Below, one piece after another: positions 32,618-40,417 of a stretch of DNA of 64,000 bases. Every line of letters starts with the position of its first letter. Positions within the stretch are counted from its first letter, which is position 1. This stretch comes from Candidatus Leptofilum gracile (lineage in GTDB: Bacteria > Chloroflexota > Anaerolineae > Promineifilales > Promineifilaceae): assembly GCA_016713825.1 (NCBI GenBank), contig JADJOJ010000008.1, positions 1 to 64,000 of the forward strand, written 5' to 3'. Both the position numbers and the translations under genes were made by a program. The notes under the pieces are model-generated. The model saw nothing but the letters and a program-made list of their open reading frames with translations, did not search any database and was not told the DNA's origin.

Positions 32618-34537
32618 TTCGATGGCCAGGCTTAACCGCGACGGATCGTTGTGGCTAAACGGAAAGGCGTCCGGCAGGATGAGTACCAGTTCATTGAGCT
32701 TGTTGGGCAGAAGGAGGGCCGAATCTAGGGGAAGAACGGCCGTTTCCGCCACCAAACCTGGCTGCTGCACCAAAACAATCTCGTCCACAAAAGTTCCATT
32801 TAACCAAATTTGCACCCGCTGCCTGCCAAACGCCGCCGACTTTAGCTGCAAATCGTAGTTACCCGATGGCACATCCCCCAACTGGAACAAAACGGCCGCT
32901 TCGTCACAAAACAGCTCCCGGTCGCGGGCGCGGTCGTTGTCGATGGGTGCCCAGCCGATGAGGGCGGCAGGGCTGCTGTGGGGCGGCGGGATGTTGTGGA
33001 GGGAGACGGCCGTTTCCATCCCGTAGCGAATTATTTCACCAAAGGTGTACGGCCGTAACACCGCTTCCTCCGCCACGATTTGCCGGGTGCGCTGGGCGGC
33101 CATCTGGCACATGCTGCCGTTGCTGGCGGCAAATTGTGGATAGCGCCAGCTAAATAAATCGCCCAGCGGCGCGGTGTAGGGCGGCAGCGGTTGGTGGCTG
33201 GCGACAACGTTCCACAGCGCCACGCTGGTGTTGAACAACCCCTGGTAGCTGTGCAGCCAGATGCCGATCAGCCCTAAAACCAGGTAAGCGGCCGCAAATC
33301 GGCGTTGTAGGCTGGTTCGTTCCCGGCGAATTTGCCGCCACGCCAGCAATGCCAGCAAAAAAAGCGCCAGCATCAACTCGGTGAGAATGCGCGGACCAAA
33401 GGCGTCGCCGCCCCACCAGACGGTACCGCGCAGCAGCACCAGCAGATGCAGGCTAATCCAGCCCAGGCAAAGCCAGGCCAGCGGCTGCCGCCGCAGCCAG
33501 CGCCCTGAAAACAGGAGCAGAACGGCCGTTGGCACATAAACAAACAGCCCGCGCCCCGAACTAAACAGCACCCCCAACAGCGCCACCCAGACCGGCCCAC
33601 GCGCCACGCTCAGCCGGGCGGCGCTGTAATAAATGGGCAGCCAGCTGCCAAATTCCAGCTTCGACCAGAGCAAAAAAAGGGCGAGAAGGGTGGCGGCGGT
33701 AACGGCCGTCACCACCAGTTCGCGAATTTGGGGAGAAAAAAACAAAGATTTCACCGATTTAGAAGATTCTTCCATAACGCTGTGGCCGGTGTCCTCACCG
33801 TGCCACGCGGCGCGATAAGCTAACAGCCCCAAAACCGGCACAATGAAAGCCGCAGCGGCCGCGCGGGAAAAGTAGGCCAGAAAAAGCAGCAGCCCCAGCC
33901 AAAACGGCTGAACGGTCTGGGATTGGCCCATCGCCCGGCGCACCAGCAGCAGGAGCGCGGCGGCAATCGCCAGCACAGAAAAGTTAATGCTCCACAGCGC
34001 CGTGCCCATCGTGCTAATCAGCGTGCTGCCGAGGAGGGAAACGGCCGTAACCACCAATCCCGCCTTCCAGGGCAAAAAGCAGCGAGCAATGCCCGCCATC
34101 AGCCAGAGCAGCGCCACCAGCGACAGCGCCGAGAGCAGCCGCTGGGCGTTGATGTTGTCGGCGGCGAGGCGCATGTCCCAGCCAGCCAGTCGGGCGATGG
34201 CTACAAGCGGCACAGAGAGCAGTGAGGGGCCAGCGGGGAAGTAGTTGTAGAAACGGCCGTTCCGCTCAACAATATTGAAGTTGGCCGCAAAGTTGGCCGG
34301 TTCGCCCCAAATTTCATCGTTGGCGTAGGCGTCTAGGGCGATGGTGCCGTTGTCCAAAATGGATTGGGAGACGATGAGCGTATAGCGGGGGTCGGAACCT
34401 GCACCGTAAATGAGGCCATGCCACGCCAGCAGGAAAACAAGTCCGCTCAAAAGCAGCATAATGGCAAGGGAAACGGCCGTAAAAAAAGGCGTCTCCTTGG
34501 AATTATCTATCTGGTTAACTATACTCAGGCTCGGCAT
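32594..34537 (-). CDS. Multi-spanning membrane protein, glycosyltransferase-C-like
   Basis: 647 residues with about 11 membrane helices, then a ~150-residue soluble C-terminal domain. The first loop contains LIYGAGSDPRYTLIVSQSIL and RNGRFYNYFPAGPSLLSVPL, similar in place to the acidic first loop of polyprenyl-phosphate-sugar transferases (PMT/ArnT-like); a clear DD/DE pair is not seen, so activity is uncertain. The soluble tail has a beta-sandwich look (LFQLGDVPSGNYDLQLKSAA, VQIWLNGTFVDEIVLVQQPG). A loop near residues 240-270 (EDTGHSVMEESSKSVKSLFF) is encoded by repeat DNA including half of the MITE-like element. Its start codon overlaps the divergent nucleotidyltransferase start; a TATAAT (34543-34548, complement) makes a leaderless mRNA likely. 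Confidence 0.7.
   Translation of the reverse strand: MPSLSIVNQIDNSKETPFFTAVSLAIMLLLSGLVFLLAWHGLIYGAGSDPRYTLIVSQSILDNGTIALDAYANDEIWGEPANFAANFNIVERNGRFYNYFPAGPSLLSVPLVAIARLAGWDMRLAADNINAQRLLSALSLVALLWLMAGIARCFLPWKAGLVVTAVSLLGSTLISTMGTALWSINFSVLAIAAALLLLVRRAMGQSQTVQPFWLGLLLFLAYFSRAAAAAFIVPVLGLLAYRAAWHGEDTGHSVMEESSKSVKSLFFSPQIRELVVTAVTAATLLALFLLWSKLEFGSWLPIYYSAARLSVARGPVWVALLGVLFSSGRGLFVYVPTAVLLLFSGRWLRRQPLAWLCLGWISLHLLVLLRGTVWWGGDAFGPRILTELMLALFLLALLAWRQIRRERTSLQRRFAAAYLVLGLIGIWLHSYQGLFNTSVALWNVVASHQPLPPYTAPLGDLFSWRYPQFAASNGSMCQMAAQRTRQIVAEEAVLRPYTFGEIIRYGMETAVSLHNIPPPHSSPAALIGWAPIDNDRARDRELFCDEAAVLFQLGDVPSGNYDLQLKSAAFGRQRVQIWLNGTFVDEIVLVQQPGLVAETAVLPLDSALLLPNKLNELVLILPDAFPFSHNDPSRLSLAIESIIFAAR
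33774..33808. repeat. Half copy of the MITE-like element inside a gene
   Basis: ATAACGCTGTGGCCGGTGTC and CTCACCGTGCCAC match one end and the first arm of the elements at 6902-7013 and 11321-11430 with a few changes. It is in frame in the membrane protein gene. A weaker relative (GGTGTCCCCACCGTGCCACC) lies at about 20273-20292. Confidence 0.55.
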
Positions 34538-34548
34538 GAGCGATTATA
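34497..34548. promoter_or_regulatory. Overlapping divergent promoters with leaderless starts
   Basis: Rightward: TTGGAA (34497-34502), a 17-base spacer, TATACT (34520-34525), then ATG 34536 only 10 bases after the -10. Leftward: TATAAT (complement of 34543-34548) 5 bases before the ATG at 34537. The two start codons overlap in CATG, so each promoter lies in the other gene's coding sequence. Neither gene has room for a ribosome binding site, which points to leaderless mRNAs. Confidence 0.55.
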
Positions 34549-35771
34549 CCTTGCGACCCGAACTTCCCCACGACAAATTAGCCGCTGTGACCAACACGCT
34601 GGCCCGCTGGCTGCCTGGGTCGGTGGATGATACGGCCGTTGCCCATTGGTCCCAACCCGAATGGGAAGCGGCGCTGTGGGTGGTGTATTGGCAAAACGCC
34701 CTGCCCTGGCTGGCCGCGCGGGTGCAGGAAGCGAGAATCGAGGTGCCGGAGGGGGTGAACGGCCGTCTGCAAACCATCAACCACGCCAGCCGAGAACGAA
34801 CCCAGGTGATGCTGGACGCCTGCACCCAGATTTTGGCCGCGTTCCGGCAGGCGGGCATCGACGTGATGCTGCTGAAGGGGGCGGTGCTGGCCCCGCTCAT
34901 CTACCCAGACCCGTTCCAGCGCCCCCTGGCCGACCTGGATTTGCTCATCCGCCCCCAAGATGTGGCCACCAGCCGGGAAATTATGCTGAACCAGCTGGGT
35001 TATCGTTATTACTCCCGCAGCGCCGAGGATGAGGTGTATTTGCGCGGCGAGCGCAAAGAGAATATTTGGGCACCGGACAACGTGCATCCGGTGGAGGTGC
35101 ATTTTACGCTGCGCGAGGAGTATGCGGGCATTGGCTATGAGCTGGCGGAGGTGATGTGGCGGGAGAGTGAGGAACGGCCGTATTGGCAACAAACCACCGC
35201 CCGCATTCCCAACCCTGCCGCCCTGCTGCTGCACGTCAGCGCCCACACCACCAGCGATTGGATCATCCAGCGCGGTCGCTTGATGCACATCGACGACATC
35301 CGCCAGCTTTGCGCCGCCATGCAGCCCGCCGACTGGCAAACTTTTAACCGATTGGTGCAGCCAGCCAATGCGCGATTTATTTATCCAGCCTTTGCTTTTG
35401 TAACTAAATATGCCGATTTAGATATTCCGGCAGAAACAGTAAATTCGCTACGCGAAAATTGCCCGCAAACGCTGCTCGATTGGCTCGCCCAAACGGAACT
35501 GGCCGAAGCGTCCGAATCGAATCCAACCAACCGCAGCGGCATTGGCTTAGACATTGCCCGGCGGCTGGCCCGCTCCCGGCTGGACATGGCTCGCTTCTGG
35601 CTGCGCTCCTTTTTCCCCCGCCGCTACAATCTGGCCAAGCGCTACCCCCGGCTCGTGGAAACGCCGTTTTGGCCATTTGCCTACTTACTCATAAACTTAG
35701 ATCGCTTGTGGAACATCGCTCTAAAAATTTTACCGCGGAGGACGCGGAGGGCGCGGAGGGAAGTGAGGTGA
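34536..35771 (+). CDS. NTP_transf_5 family nucleotidyltransferase-like protein (3)
   Basis: 411 residues from ATG 34536 (MSDYTLRPELPHDKLAAVTN); in-frame codons further left lie in the divergent gene. Core IDVMLLKGAVLAPLIY then QRPLADLDLLIRPQDVATS (about residues 108-145), followed by HPVEVHFTLREEYAG, the usual H-x-E strand, and a helical half with LLLHVSAHTTSDWIIQRGRL. The last ~15 residues (LPRRTRRARREVR) are encoded by the left repeat arm of the GxxExxY cassette, so the original stop was displaced or overwritten. The final GTGA is shared with the GxxExxY start. Third member of the family within 9.5 kb. Confidence 0.78.
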   Translation: MSDYTLRPELPHDKLAAVTNTLARWLPGSVDDTAVAHWSQPEWEAALWVVYWQNALPWLAARVQEARIEVPEGVNGRLQTINHASRERTQVMLDACTQILAAFRQAGIDVMLLKGAVLAPLIYPDPFQRPLADLDLLIRPQDVATSREIMLNQLGYRYYSRSAEDEVYLRGERKENIWAPDNVHPVEVHFTLREEYAGIGYELAEVMWRESEERPYWQQTTARIPNPAALLLHVSAHTTSDWIIQRGRLMHIDDIRQLCAAMQPADWQTFNRLVQPANARFIYPAFAFVTKYADLDIPAETVNSLRENCPQTLLDWLAQTELAEASESNPTNRSGIGLDIARRLARSRLDMARFWLRSFFPRRYNLAKRYPRLVETPFWPFAYLLINLDRLWNIALKILPRRTRRARREVR

Positions 35772-36186
35772 AGGAGAGCTTGGACGGTATTACGGAGCAA
35801 ATTATTGGTGGGGCAATTGCGGTACATAAAGCGTTGGGGCCAGGATTGTTAGAATCTGCCTATGAAGCGTGTTTGGTGTACGAACTGCGTCAGCGCGGTT
35901 TGAAAATCGAGCAACAAAAAGAGCTACCCATTGTTTATGGAGAAGTTAAGCTAGATTGTGGCTATCGCCTGGATTTGTTCGTGGAAGGGTTGGTCATCGT
36001 CGAGCTAAAAGCGGTGGAGCGTCTTGCTCCCATCCATGAAGCCCAACTGCTTTCTTACCTGAAATTGGCAGATTGTCGCCTTGGGCTTCTCATAAATTTT
36101 AACGTCACCCTGCTCAAACGAGGCATCCGCCGCCTAGCCAACAACTTATAAAACTCCGCGCCCTCCGCGCTCTCCGCGGTGAAAAA
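35729..36186. mobile_element. GxxExxY gene framed by inverted ACCGCGGAG repeats
   Basis: The left arm (35729-35758) reads ACCGCGGAGGACGCGGAG and onward. The right arm (36154-36186) reads CTCCGCGCCCTCCGCGCTCT then CCGCGGTGAAAA, its imperfect complement. Between them lies only the GxxExxY gene (35768-36151). Gene-free hairpins with the same arms occur at 15037-15118 and 37152-37223. The layout is that of a small mobile unit with terminal inverted repeats and internally deleted derivatives. No transposase or clear target duplication is seen, so mobility is inferred. Confidence 0.5.
35768..36151 (+). CDS. GxxExxY family protein
   Basis: 127 residues from GTG 35768, sharing GTGA with the previous stop. 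Family motifs: GITEQIIGGAIAVHKALGPG, LLESAYEACLVYELRQRG (the GxxExxY motif GLLESAY), KLDCGYRLDLFVEGLVIVEL and HEAQLLSYLKLADCRLGLLI then NFNVTLLKRGIRRLAN. D-x-L and E-x-K residues (RLDLFV, VIVELKAV) recall a PD-(D/E)xK nuclease-like core, though activity is unproven. The open frame extends upstream through the repeat arm as FTAEDAEGAEG, so a repeat-encoded N-terminal extension is possible. Flanked on both sides by inverted repeats. Confidence 0.82.
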   Translation: MKESLDGITEQIIGGAIAVHKALGPGLLESAYEACLVYELRQRGLKIEQQKELPIVYGEVKLDCGYRLDLFVEGLVIVELKAVERLAPIHEAQLLSYLKLADCRLGLLINFNVTLLKRGIRRLANNL

Positions 36187-37191
36187 ATGACAGAAATCAT
36201 AAAGGCAACCAACTTAAGCAAGACGTACCAGAGCCGGGGCAAGGCGGTTACGGCCGTTTCCCACATCAATTTCTCCGTGAACCAGGGCGAACTGTTTGGG
36301 CTGTTTGGTCCCAACGGCGCGGGCAAAAGCACGATTGTGCGCATGTTGACCACCTTGCTGGCTCCGACGGGGGGCACTGCCACAGTCAACGGCTTCGACG
36401 TGGTGCGGCAGGAGATGCAGGTGCGGGCTTCGATTGGGTTGGTGACGGCGGATGAACGATCGTTTTACGGCCGTCTGACCGCCCGCCAAAATTTGCAGTT
36501 CTACGCCGCCATGCAAAACGTGCCGCGTGGGCAAATTCCCCAGCGCATTGGCGAGGTGCTGGCGCTGTTTGGCCTGAGCCACAAAGCCGACGCGGCGACG
36601 CAGTCGCTGTCTACCGGGCAAAAACAGCGGCTCAACATCGCCCGCGCCCTCATCCACAATCCACCAATTCTTTTTTTGGACGAACCCACCAAGAGCATGG
36701 ACGTGCAAACCAGCGACTTCGTGAAGGCGCTCATACGGGACGAACTGGTGAACCAGCAGGGCAAAACGGTGGTGTTCATCAGCCACGAGCTATACGAAAT
36801 GGAGAATTTTTGCGACCGGGTTATCATTTTGGCCAATGGCACCGTGCAGGCGGTGGGCACGCCCGCCGAGCTGGGCGCGCTGCTGCCTCGCCGCGCCCTG
36901 TTCCGCCTGGTCGTCGAAGGCAATCCCGCCGCGCTGGCCCAAGGTTGGCAGGCGCTGGACGGCGTGGAGTCCGTGACGGAAATTTCGCGCGGCGCAACCC
37001 AGACGACGTTTGACATCGCGCTAGCCGACGAGCGGGTTTGGTTTGCGGTGCTGGCGGTGATTGAGGGGGGAAACGGCCGTCTCGAAAGCTACCACCGCGC
37101 CGACGACGAATCCTTGCGCCGCATCGTGGCCCATTTTAGTGGAGGAGAACTCACCGCGGAGAACGCGGAGGACGCAGAGAAAAAGCGTTAA
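36187..37191 (+). CDS. ABC transporter ATP-binding protein
   Basis: 334 residues. Walker A FGLFGPNGAGKSTIVRMLTT (about residues 36-55), Q-loop ASIGLVTADERSFYG, signature QSLSTGQKQRLNIARALIHN, Walker B PILFLDEPTKSMDV, H-loop VVFISHELYEMENF. The EPTKSMD form in place of EPTxGLD is typical of the ABC-2 exporter ATPases of the DrrA/CcmA-like group. Paired with the permease at 37232. The last 13 residues (LTAENAEDAEKKR) are encoded by the left arm of a repeat hairpin at 37152-37223, so the native C-terminus has been extended or replaced. Confidence 0.9.
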   Translation: MTEIIKATNLSKTYQSRGKAVTAVSHINFSVNQGELFGLFGPNGAGKSTIVRMLTTLLAPTGGTATVNGFDVVRQEMQVRASIGLVTADERSFYGRLTARQNLQFYAAMQNVPRGQIPQRIGEVLALFGLSHKADAATQSLSTGQKQRLNIARALIHNPPILFLDEPTKSMDVQTSDFVKALIRDELVNQQGKTVVFISHELYEMENFCDRVIILANGTVQAVGTPAELGALLPRRALFRLVVEGNPAALAQGWQALDGVESVTEISRGATQTTFDIALADERVWFAVLAVIEGGNGRLESYHRADDESLRRIVAHFSGGELTAENAEDAEKKR

Positions 37192-37223
37192 AAATCTCTG
37201 CGCTCTCCGCGCCCTCTGCGGTT
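37152..37223. repeat. Solo ACCGCGGAG-family hairpin
   Basis: Left arm 37152-37179 (CACCGCGGAGAACGCGGAGG and on) pairs with right arm 37196-37223 (CTCTGCGCTCTCCGCGCCCT and on) across a 16-base loop. The same arms frame the GxxExxY gene. The left arm encodes the end of the ABC ATPase; the right arm ends 8 bases before the permease start. Confidence 0.85.
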
Positions 37224-37231
37224 AAAAAACT

Positions 37232-38032
37232 ATGACCGCAGCCAAACTACTTGCCCTCATCACCCACAACTTTCGCCTGGCCTGGGCGTACAAGCTGAAC
37301 TTTGTCACCCGCTATCTGGGGATGATTATTTCGGTGCTGCTTTTTTTCTTTTTGGACCAGCTGTTGCAGCGCGGCGGCGCGGGGCAGGTGGAGGGGGGCA
37401 CGTATTTTACGTTTTTGATCATCGGCGGCGCGTTTTCTAAATTTTTGGAGCTGAGCAGCCACGCCTTTTCGGCCAACCTGCGCGAGGAGATGCTGCAAGG
37501 CACCATCGAACCGCTGCTGGTGACGGCGACGCCGGTGACGCTGGCGCTGCTGGGGCCGTCGTCGTGGATGCTGCTGGAGGGGGTGCTGCTGGTGCTGATT
37601 CAGCTGGGGGTGGGAACGGCCGTTGGCGCAGATTTCTCCCAGGCCAATTGGGGAACGGCCGTTCTCGTCCTGCTCGTTTCCTTGTCCAGTTTAATCAGCT
37701 ACGGCATCTTTTCGGCGGCGTTTGTGATCGTGTTTAAGCGGGGTGACCCGATGAACTGGTTCATCAACTCGGTGGCCTACGTGTTTAGCGGCGTCTTTTT
37801 CCCGGTGGAGCTGCTGCCCGCCTGGCTGCGGATCATCAGCTATGCGCTGCCGTTCACCTACGCGCTGCGTGCCCTGCGCGGGGCGCTGATGCGGGGCGAG
37901 ACAATTGCGGAAGTTGGTGGGGATTTGCTGGTGCTGGGGGGATTTACGGCCGTACTGCTTCCCCTTTCCCTCTTTGCCCTGCGCTACGCCATCCGCCACC
38001 TGAAGCAGACCGGGGAGCTGGCGCATTATTAG
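37232..38032 (+). CDS. ABC-2 type transporter permease
   Basis: 266 residues, six predicted membrane helices: YLGMIISVLLFFFLDQLLQR, GGTYFTFLIIGGAFSKFLEL, LLEGVLLVLIQLGVGTAVG, AVLVLLVSLSSLISYGIFSA, FINSVAYVFSGVFFPVELLP and VLGGFTAVLLPLSLFALRYA. The SGVFFPVELLPAWLRIISYA segment is the conserved ABC-2 region. It forms an exporter with the ATPase at 36187, from which it is separated only by a repeat hairpin. Cargo unknown. Ends in a repeat-rich stretch (38033-38160). Confidence 0.88.
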   Translation: MTAAKLLALITHNFRLAWAYKLNFVTRYLGMIISVLLFFFLDQLLQRGGAGQVEGGTYFTFLIIGGAFSKFLELSSHAFSANLREEMLQGTIEPLLVTATPVTLALLGPSSWMLLEGVLLVLIQLGVGTAVGADFSQANWGTAVLVLLVSLSSLISYGIFSAAFVIVFKRGDPMNWFINSVAYVFSGVFFPVELLPAWLRIISYALPFTYALRALRGALMRGETIAEVGGDLLVLGGFTAVLLPLSLFALRYAIRHLKQTGELAHY

Positions 38033-38160
38033 CCGGTGGTCGGTGAACGGTAATCAGTGGTCGGTGAACGGCCGTTGTCAGTGGGTAAAAATCAAAGATT
38101 GCGCAGATTGGAAAGATTTTATCTGTTAAATCTGCGCAATCTGTTGATAAAAATCTGATT
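38033..38160. repeat. Tandem and palindromic repeats after the permease
   Basis: GGTCGGTGAACGG-type tandem (38037-38072) is followed by inverted arms AGATTGCGCAGATT and AATCTGCGCAATCT (about 38095-38150), a 14-base arm hairpin of the family seen at 31441-31497. Confidence 0.7.
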
Positions 38161-38183
38161 GGTTCGTTTAGAAGGATGGCACA

Positions 38184-38528
38184 ATGGAGTTACATCCGTA
38201 CGAAGATTCTTGGGGAGCGGATGATCCGCACGCCAATTTTAAGGAAGAGGTGGCGCTGTACAGCGTGGCGGATCCGCTGCCGACGCTGGAAAATCTGAGC
38301 AAGGACACCGGCATCCCCGTCCCGGCGCTCATCCGCTACATTTTGGTGAAGTACACCGCCTCTGGCTCCGATGCGGTTTTGGCGATGACGCCCTACGCCC
38401 TGCGCCAAATGCAGGATCATATTGACAAGGCAGAAACAACGGATACCCCTGAGGCGCGTCTGGCTGCCTACAAAGCCCTGCGCCAGATGATTGGCTGGCT
38501 GGCCATCGGGCCGATTTCGCTGGATTAA
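38184..38528 (+). CDS. DUF6027-family small protein
   Basis: 114 residues from ATG 38184 (AGAAGGATGGCACA upstream). Sequence MELHPYEDSWGADDPHANFK, EEVALYSVADPLPTLENLSK, DTGIPVPALIRYILVKYTAS and a helical end with LAAYKALRQMIGWLAI match the small DUF6027 family, which has a DDPxANFKxxVALYS signature and a helix-turn-helix-like middle (IPVPALIRYIL). Function unknown; probably cytoplasmic. Stands alone. Confidence 0.75.
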   Translation: MELHPYEDSWGADDPHANFKEEVALYSVADPLPTLENLSKDTGIPVPALIRYILVKYTASGSDAVLAMTPYALRQMQDHIDKAETTDTPEARLAAYKALRQMIGWLAIGPISLD

Positions 38529-38679
38529 TCGGAAAGCAAACCAACGGCCGTTTCCAACCGTATCATTTAGCAAAAGAAATATACTTTTTATCAAAAAATT
38601 GATAAATAGTGCCTTTTTGCTGAAATTGAGTAAGATAGAAACAGATTCAGCAACTTGATTTGGAAGAGGAAAAGTTAAA
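38529..38679 (+). promoter_or_regulatory. AT-rich leader of the radical SAM gene
   Basis: An AT-rich stretch with ATACTTTTTATCAAAAAATT and a shifted echo TTGATAAATAG precedes the radical SAM gene. A GGAAGAGGAAAAG binding site is 6 bases before ATG 38680. No clear -35/-10 pair can be fixed. Confidence 0.3.
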
Positions 38680-40278
38680 ATGGCCCAACCAATGTTAACC
38701 CTGCAAGATGTGCAAATTTCCCCAGACTCCCTGCCGCAGCAGCCCTCCGACGCCAGCAACACGATTTTTCTCATCAACTTCCGCAACCACCGGGACATGT
38801 ACCCGCCGTTTGGCATTATGTACGTGGCGGATGCGTTGGAGCAGGTAGGCTTTAGCTGCCGCGTTTTTCACGAAACGGCCGAATTCCTCGAACAATTTGT
38901 GGCGCAGGTGGCTGAGGAACGGCCGCTTTTCGTCGGCTTCAGCACCATCACCGGGCCACAGCTCCAGCCCACCATCGACGCCTCCAAGCGGGTGCACGAA
39001 CTAGGGATCCCTGTGGTGTGGGGCGGCGTACACGCCACCATCATGCCCACCGACGTGCTCAAAGAGGAGTACGTGGACTTTGTCATCGTGAATGAAGGGG
39101 AGGAGACGGCGCAGGAGTTTGCCCTGATTTTGGCGGGGCGGGTGCCGCCGCGCGACTGGTCTACCGTGCCGGGGCTGGCGTACAAGCGAGAGGGTGATGG
39201 GTTTCCGATGTTTTTTCGGGAACGGCCGTTTATCCAGGACCTCGACAAGTTCAACCCACGTTGGGATTTGCTCGACGATGTCGAAGCGTATCTCATTCCC
39301 AGCGGGCCGTACCAGCGGGCCATCCCCGTTTATATTTCGCGCGGCTGCCCCTTCCGCTGCGGCTTTTGTTACAACGAAGTAGTGATGAAGCGCACCTGGC
39401 GGCAGCATTCCGACGAATTTATCATCAACCAGATTCAATGGCTGAAGGACAATTACCAGGTGGATGCGATTGATTACGCCGACGATTATCTGTTCGGCCG
39501 GATCAAGCCGATGCAGCGGCTGGTGGAAAAAATCGGGATGCCGTGGAGCGGGCAGGTGCGGGTGCAGCTGCTAAAGCCGGAATTTGTGCAGTGGATGAAC
39601 GACACAGGCTGCCAATGGGTCAACATCGGCGTGGAATCGGCGTCGCAAGAGGTGCTGGACCGCATGACCAAAGACCAGGACGCCGAGCAAATTTTGTGGG
39701 GCATCGGCAATCTGGTGCAATACGCGCCGCACATCGAGGCCAACTGCTCTTTCATCGTGGGGATGCCGGAAGAGCAGCCGCACGAAACCAAAGAGACGTT
39801 CGACACCATCGAAGCGCTGTCCGCCATGAGCGAAAAAGTGCGCTGCTCCGTTTGCGTCTACATGCCGTACCCCGGCACGCCGCTCTGGGGCAAGGCGCTG
39901 GAGATGGGGTATGTGCCGCCCACCAACCAGGAAGGCTGGTGCGAGATGGACCTCAACCGGGGCAACACCCCCTGGATGAGCGACGACGAAGCCCAGGTGA
40001 TGTGCGACATCAACGACATTTTGTTTGTGGGGCGGTCACAGGGACATTGGCTGCTGAAACCGTACTACAGCCTGCTGCGCTGGCGCTGGCGCAACCAATA
40101 TTTCAAAAATTATTGGGAAGGGGCACTCAAAATGCGGCTCATTCACTCCCCGCTCAAACCACTCATCGCCTGGATGACCAAGCGAATGGTGACGTTCAAC
40201 CAGACCACGCACAAAGGCACCATTTCTGAAGGGGCGGAGCTGCTGGGGTTGGATTATTCCAAGCCGTCTGGGGATTAA
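38680..40278 (+). CDS. B12-binding-domain radical SAM enzyme
   Basis: 532 residues. N-terminal cobalamin-binding fold (about residues 25-170): FGIMYVADALEQVGFSCRVF, FVGFSTITGPQLQPTIDASK and IPVVWGGVHATIMPTDVLKE, without the DxHxxG motif, as in many of this class. The radical SAM core starts at about residue 220: YISRGCPFRCGFCYNEVV carries CxxxCxxC for the 4Fe-4S cluster. Then VDAIDYADDYLFG, VNIGVESASQEVLDRMTK and SFIVGMPEEQPHETKETFDT. The C-terminal 130 residues are unassigned. Members methylate unactivated carbons or rebuild rings on lipids, cofactors and peptides. It is not next to the twin peptides (10.7 kb away), so a link to them is only possible. Confidence 0.88.
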   Translation: MAQPMLTLQDVQISPDSLPQQPSDASNTIFLINFRNHRDMYPPFGIMYVADALEQVGFSCRVFHETAEFLEQFVAQVAEERPLFVGFSTITGPQLQPTIDASKRVHELGIPVVWGGVHATIMPTDVLKEEYVDFVIVNEGEETAQEFALILAGRVPPRDWSTVPGLAYKREGDGFPMFFRERPFIQDLDKFNPRWDLLDDVEAYLIPSGPYQRAIPVYISRGCPFRCGFCYNEVVMKRTWRQHSDEFIINQIQWLKDNYQVDAIDYADDYLFGRIKPMQRLVEKIGMPWSGQVRVQLLKPEFVQWMNDTGCQWVNIGVESASQEVLDRMTKDQDAEQILWGIGNLVQYAPHIEANCSFIVGMPEEQPHETKETFDTIEALSAMSEKVRCSVCVYMPYPGTPLWGKALEMGYVPPTNQEGWCEMDLNRGNTPWMSDDEAQVMCDINDILFVGRSQGHWLLKPYYSLLRWRWRNQYFKNYWEGALKMRLIHSPLKPLIAWMTKRMVTFNQTTHKGTISEGAELLGLDYSKPSGD

Positions 40279-40283
40279 AACAA

Positions 40284-40404
40284 GGGGAGATTGGAGAATT
40301 GGAGATTAGAGATTGGTTCAATCAATCTCCAATCTCCTTTTTAGCGAGGAGTAAGCATCCTCAGATGCGTCTCGGCTAAAACCGTTCGCATGTGAGCATG
40401 CTCA
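40284..40404. terminator. Terminator-like hairpin plus GTGAGCATGCTCAC palindrome
   Basis: GGAGATTAGAGATTG pairs with CAATCTCCAATCTCC followed by TTTTT (about 40300-40342), a rho-independent terminator for the radical SAM gene. Further on GTGAGCATGCTCAC (40391-40404) is a perfect 14-base palindrome close to the end of the convergent YceI gene. Confidence 0.6.
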
Positions 40405-40417
40405 CGCCTCGGTTCGT

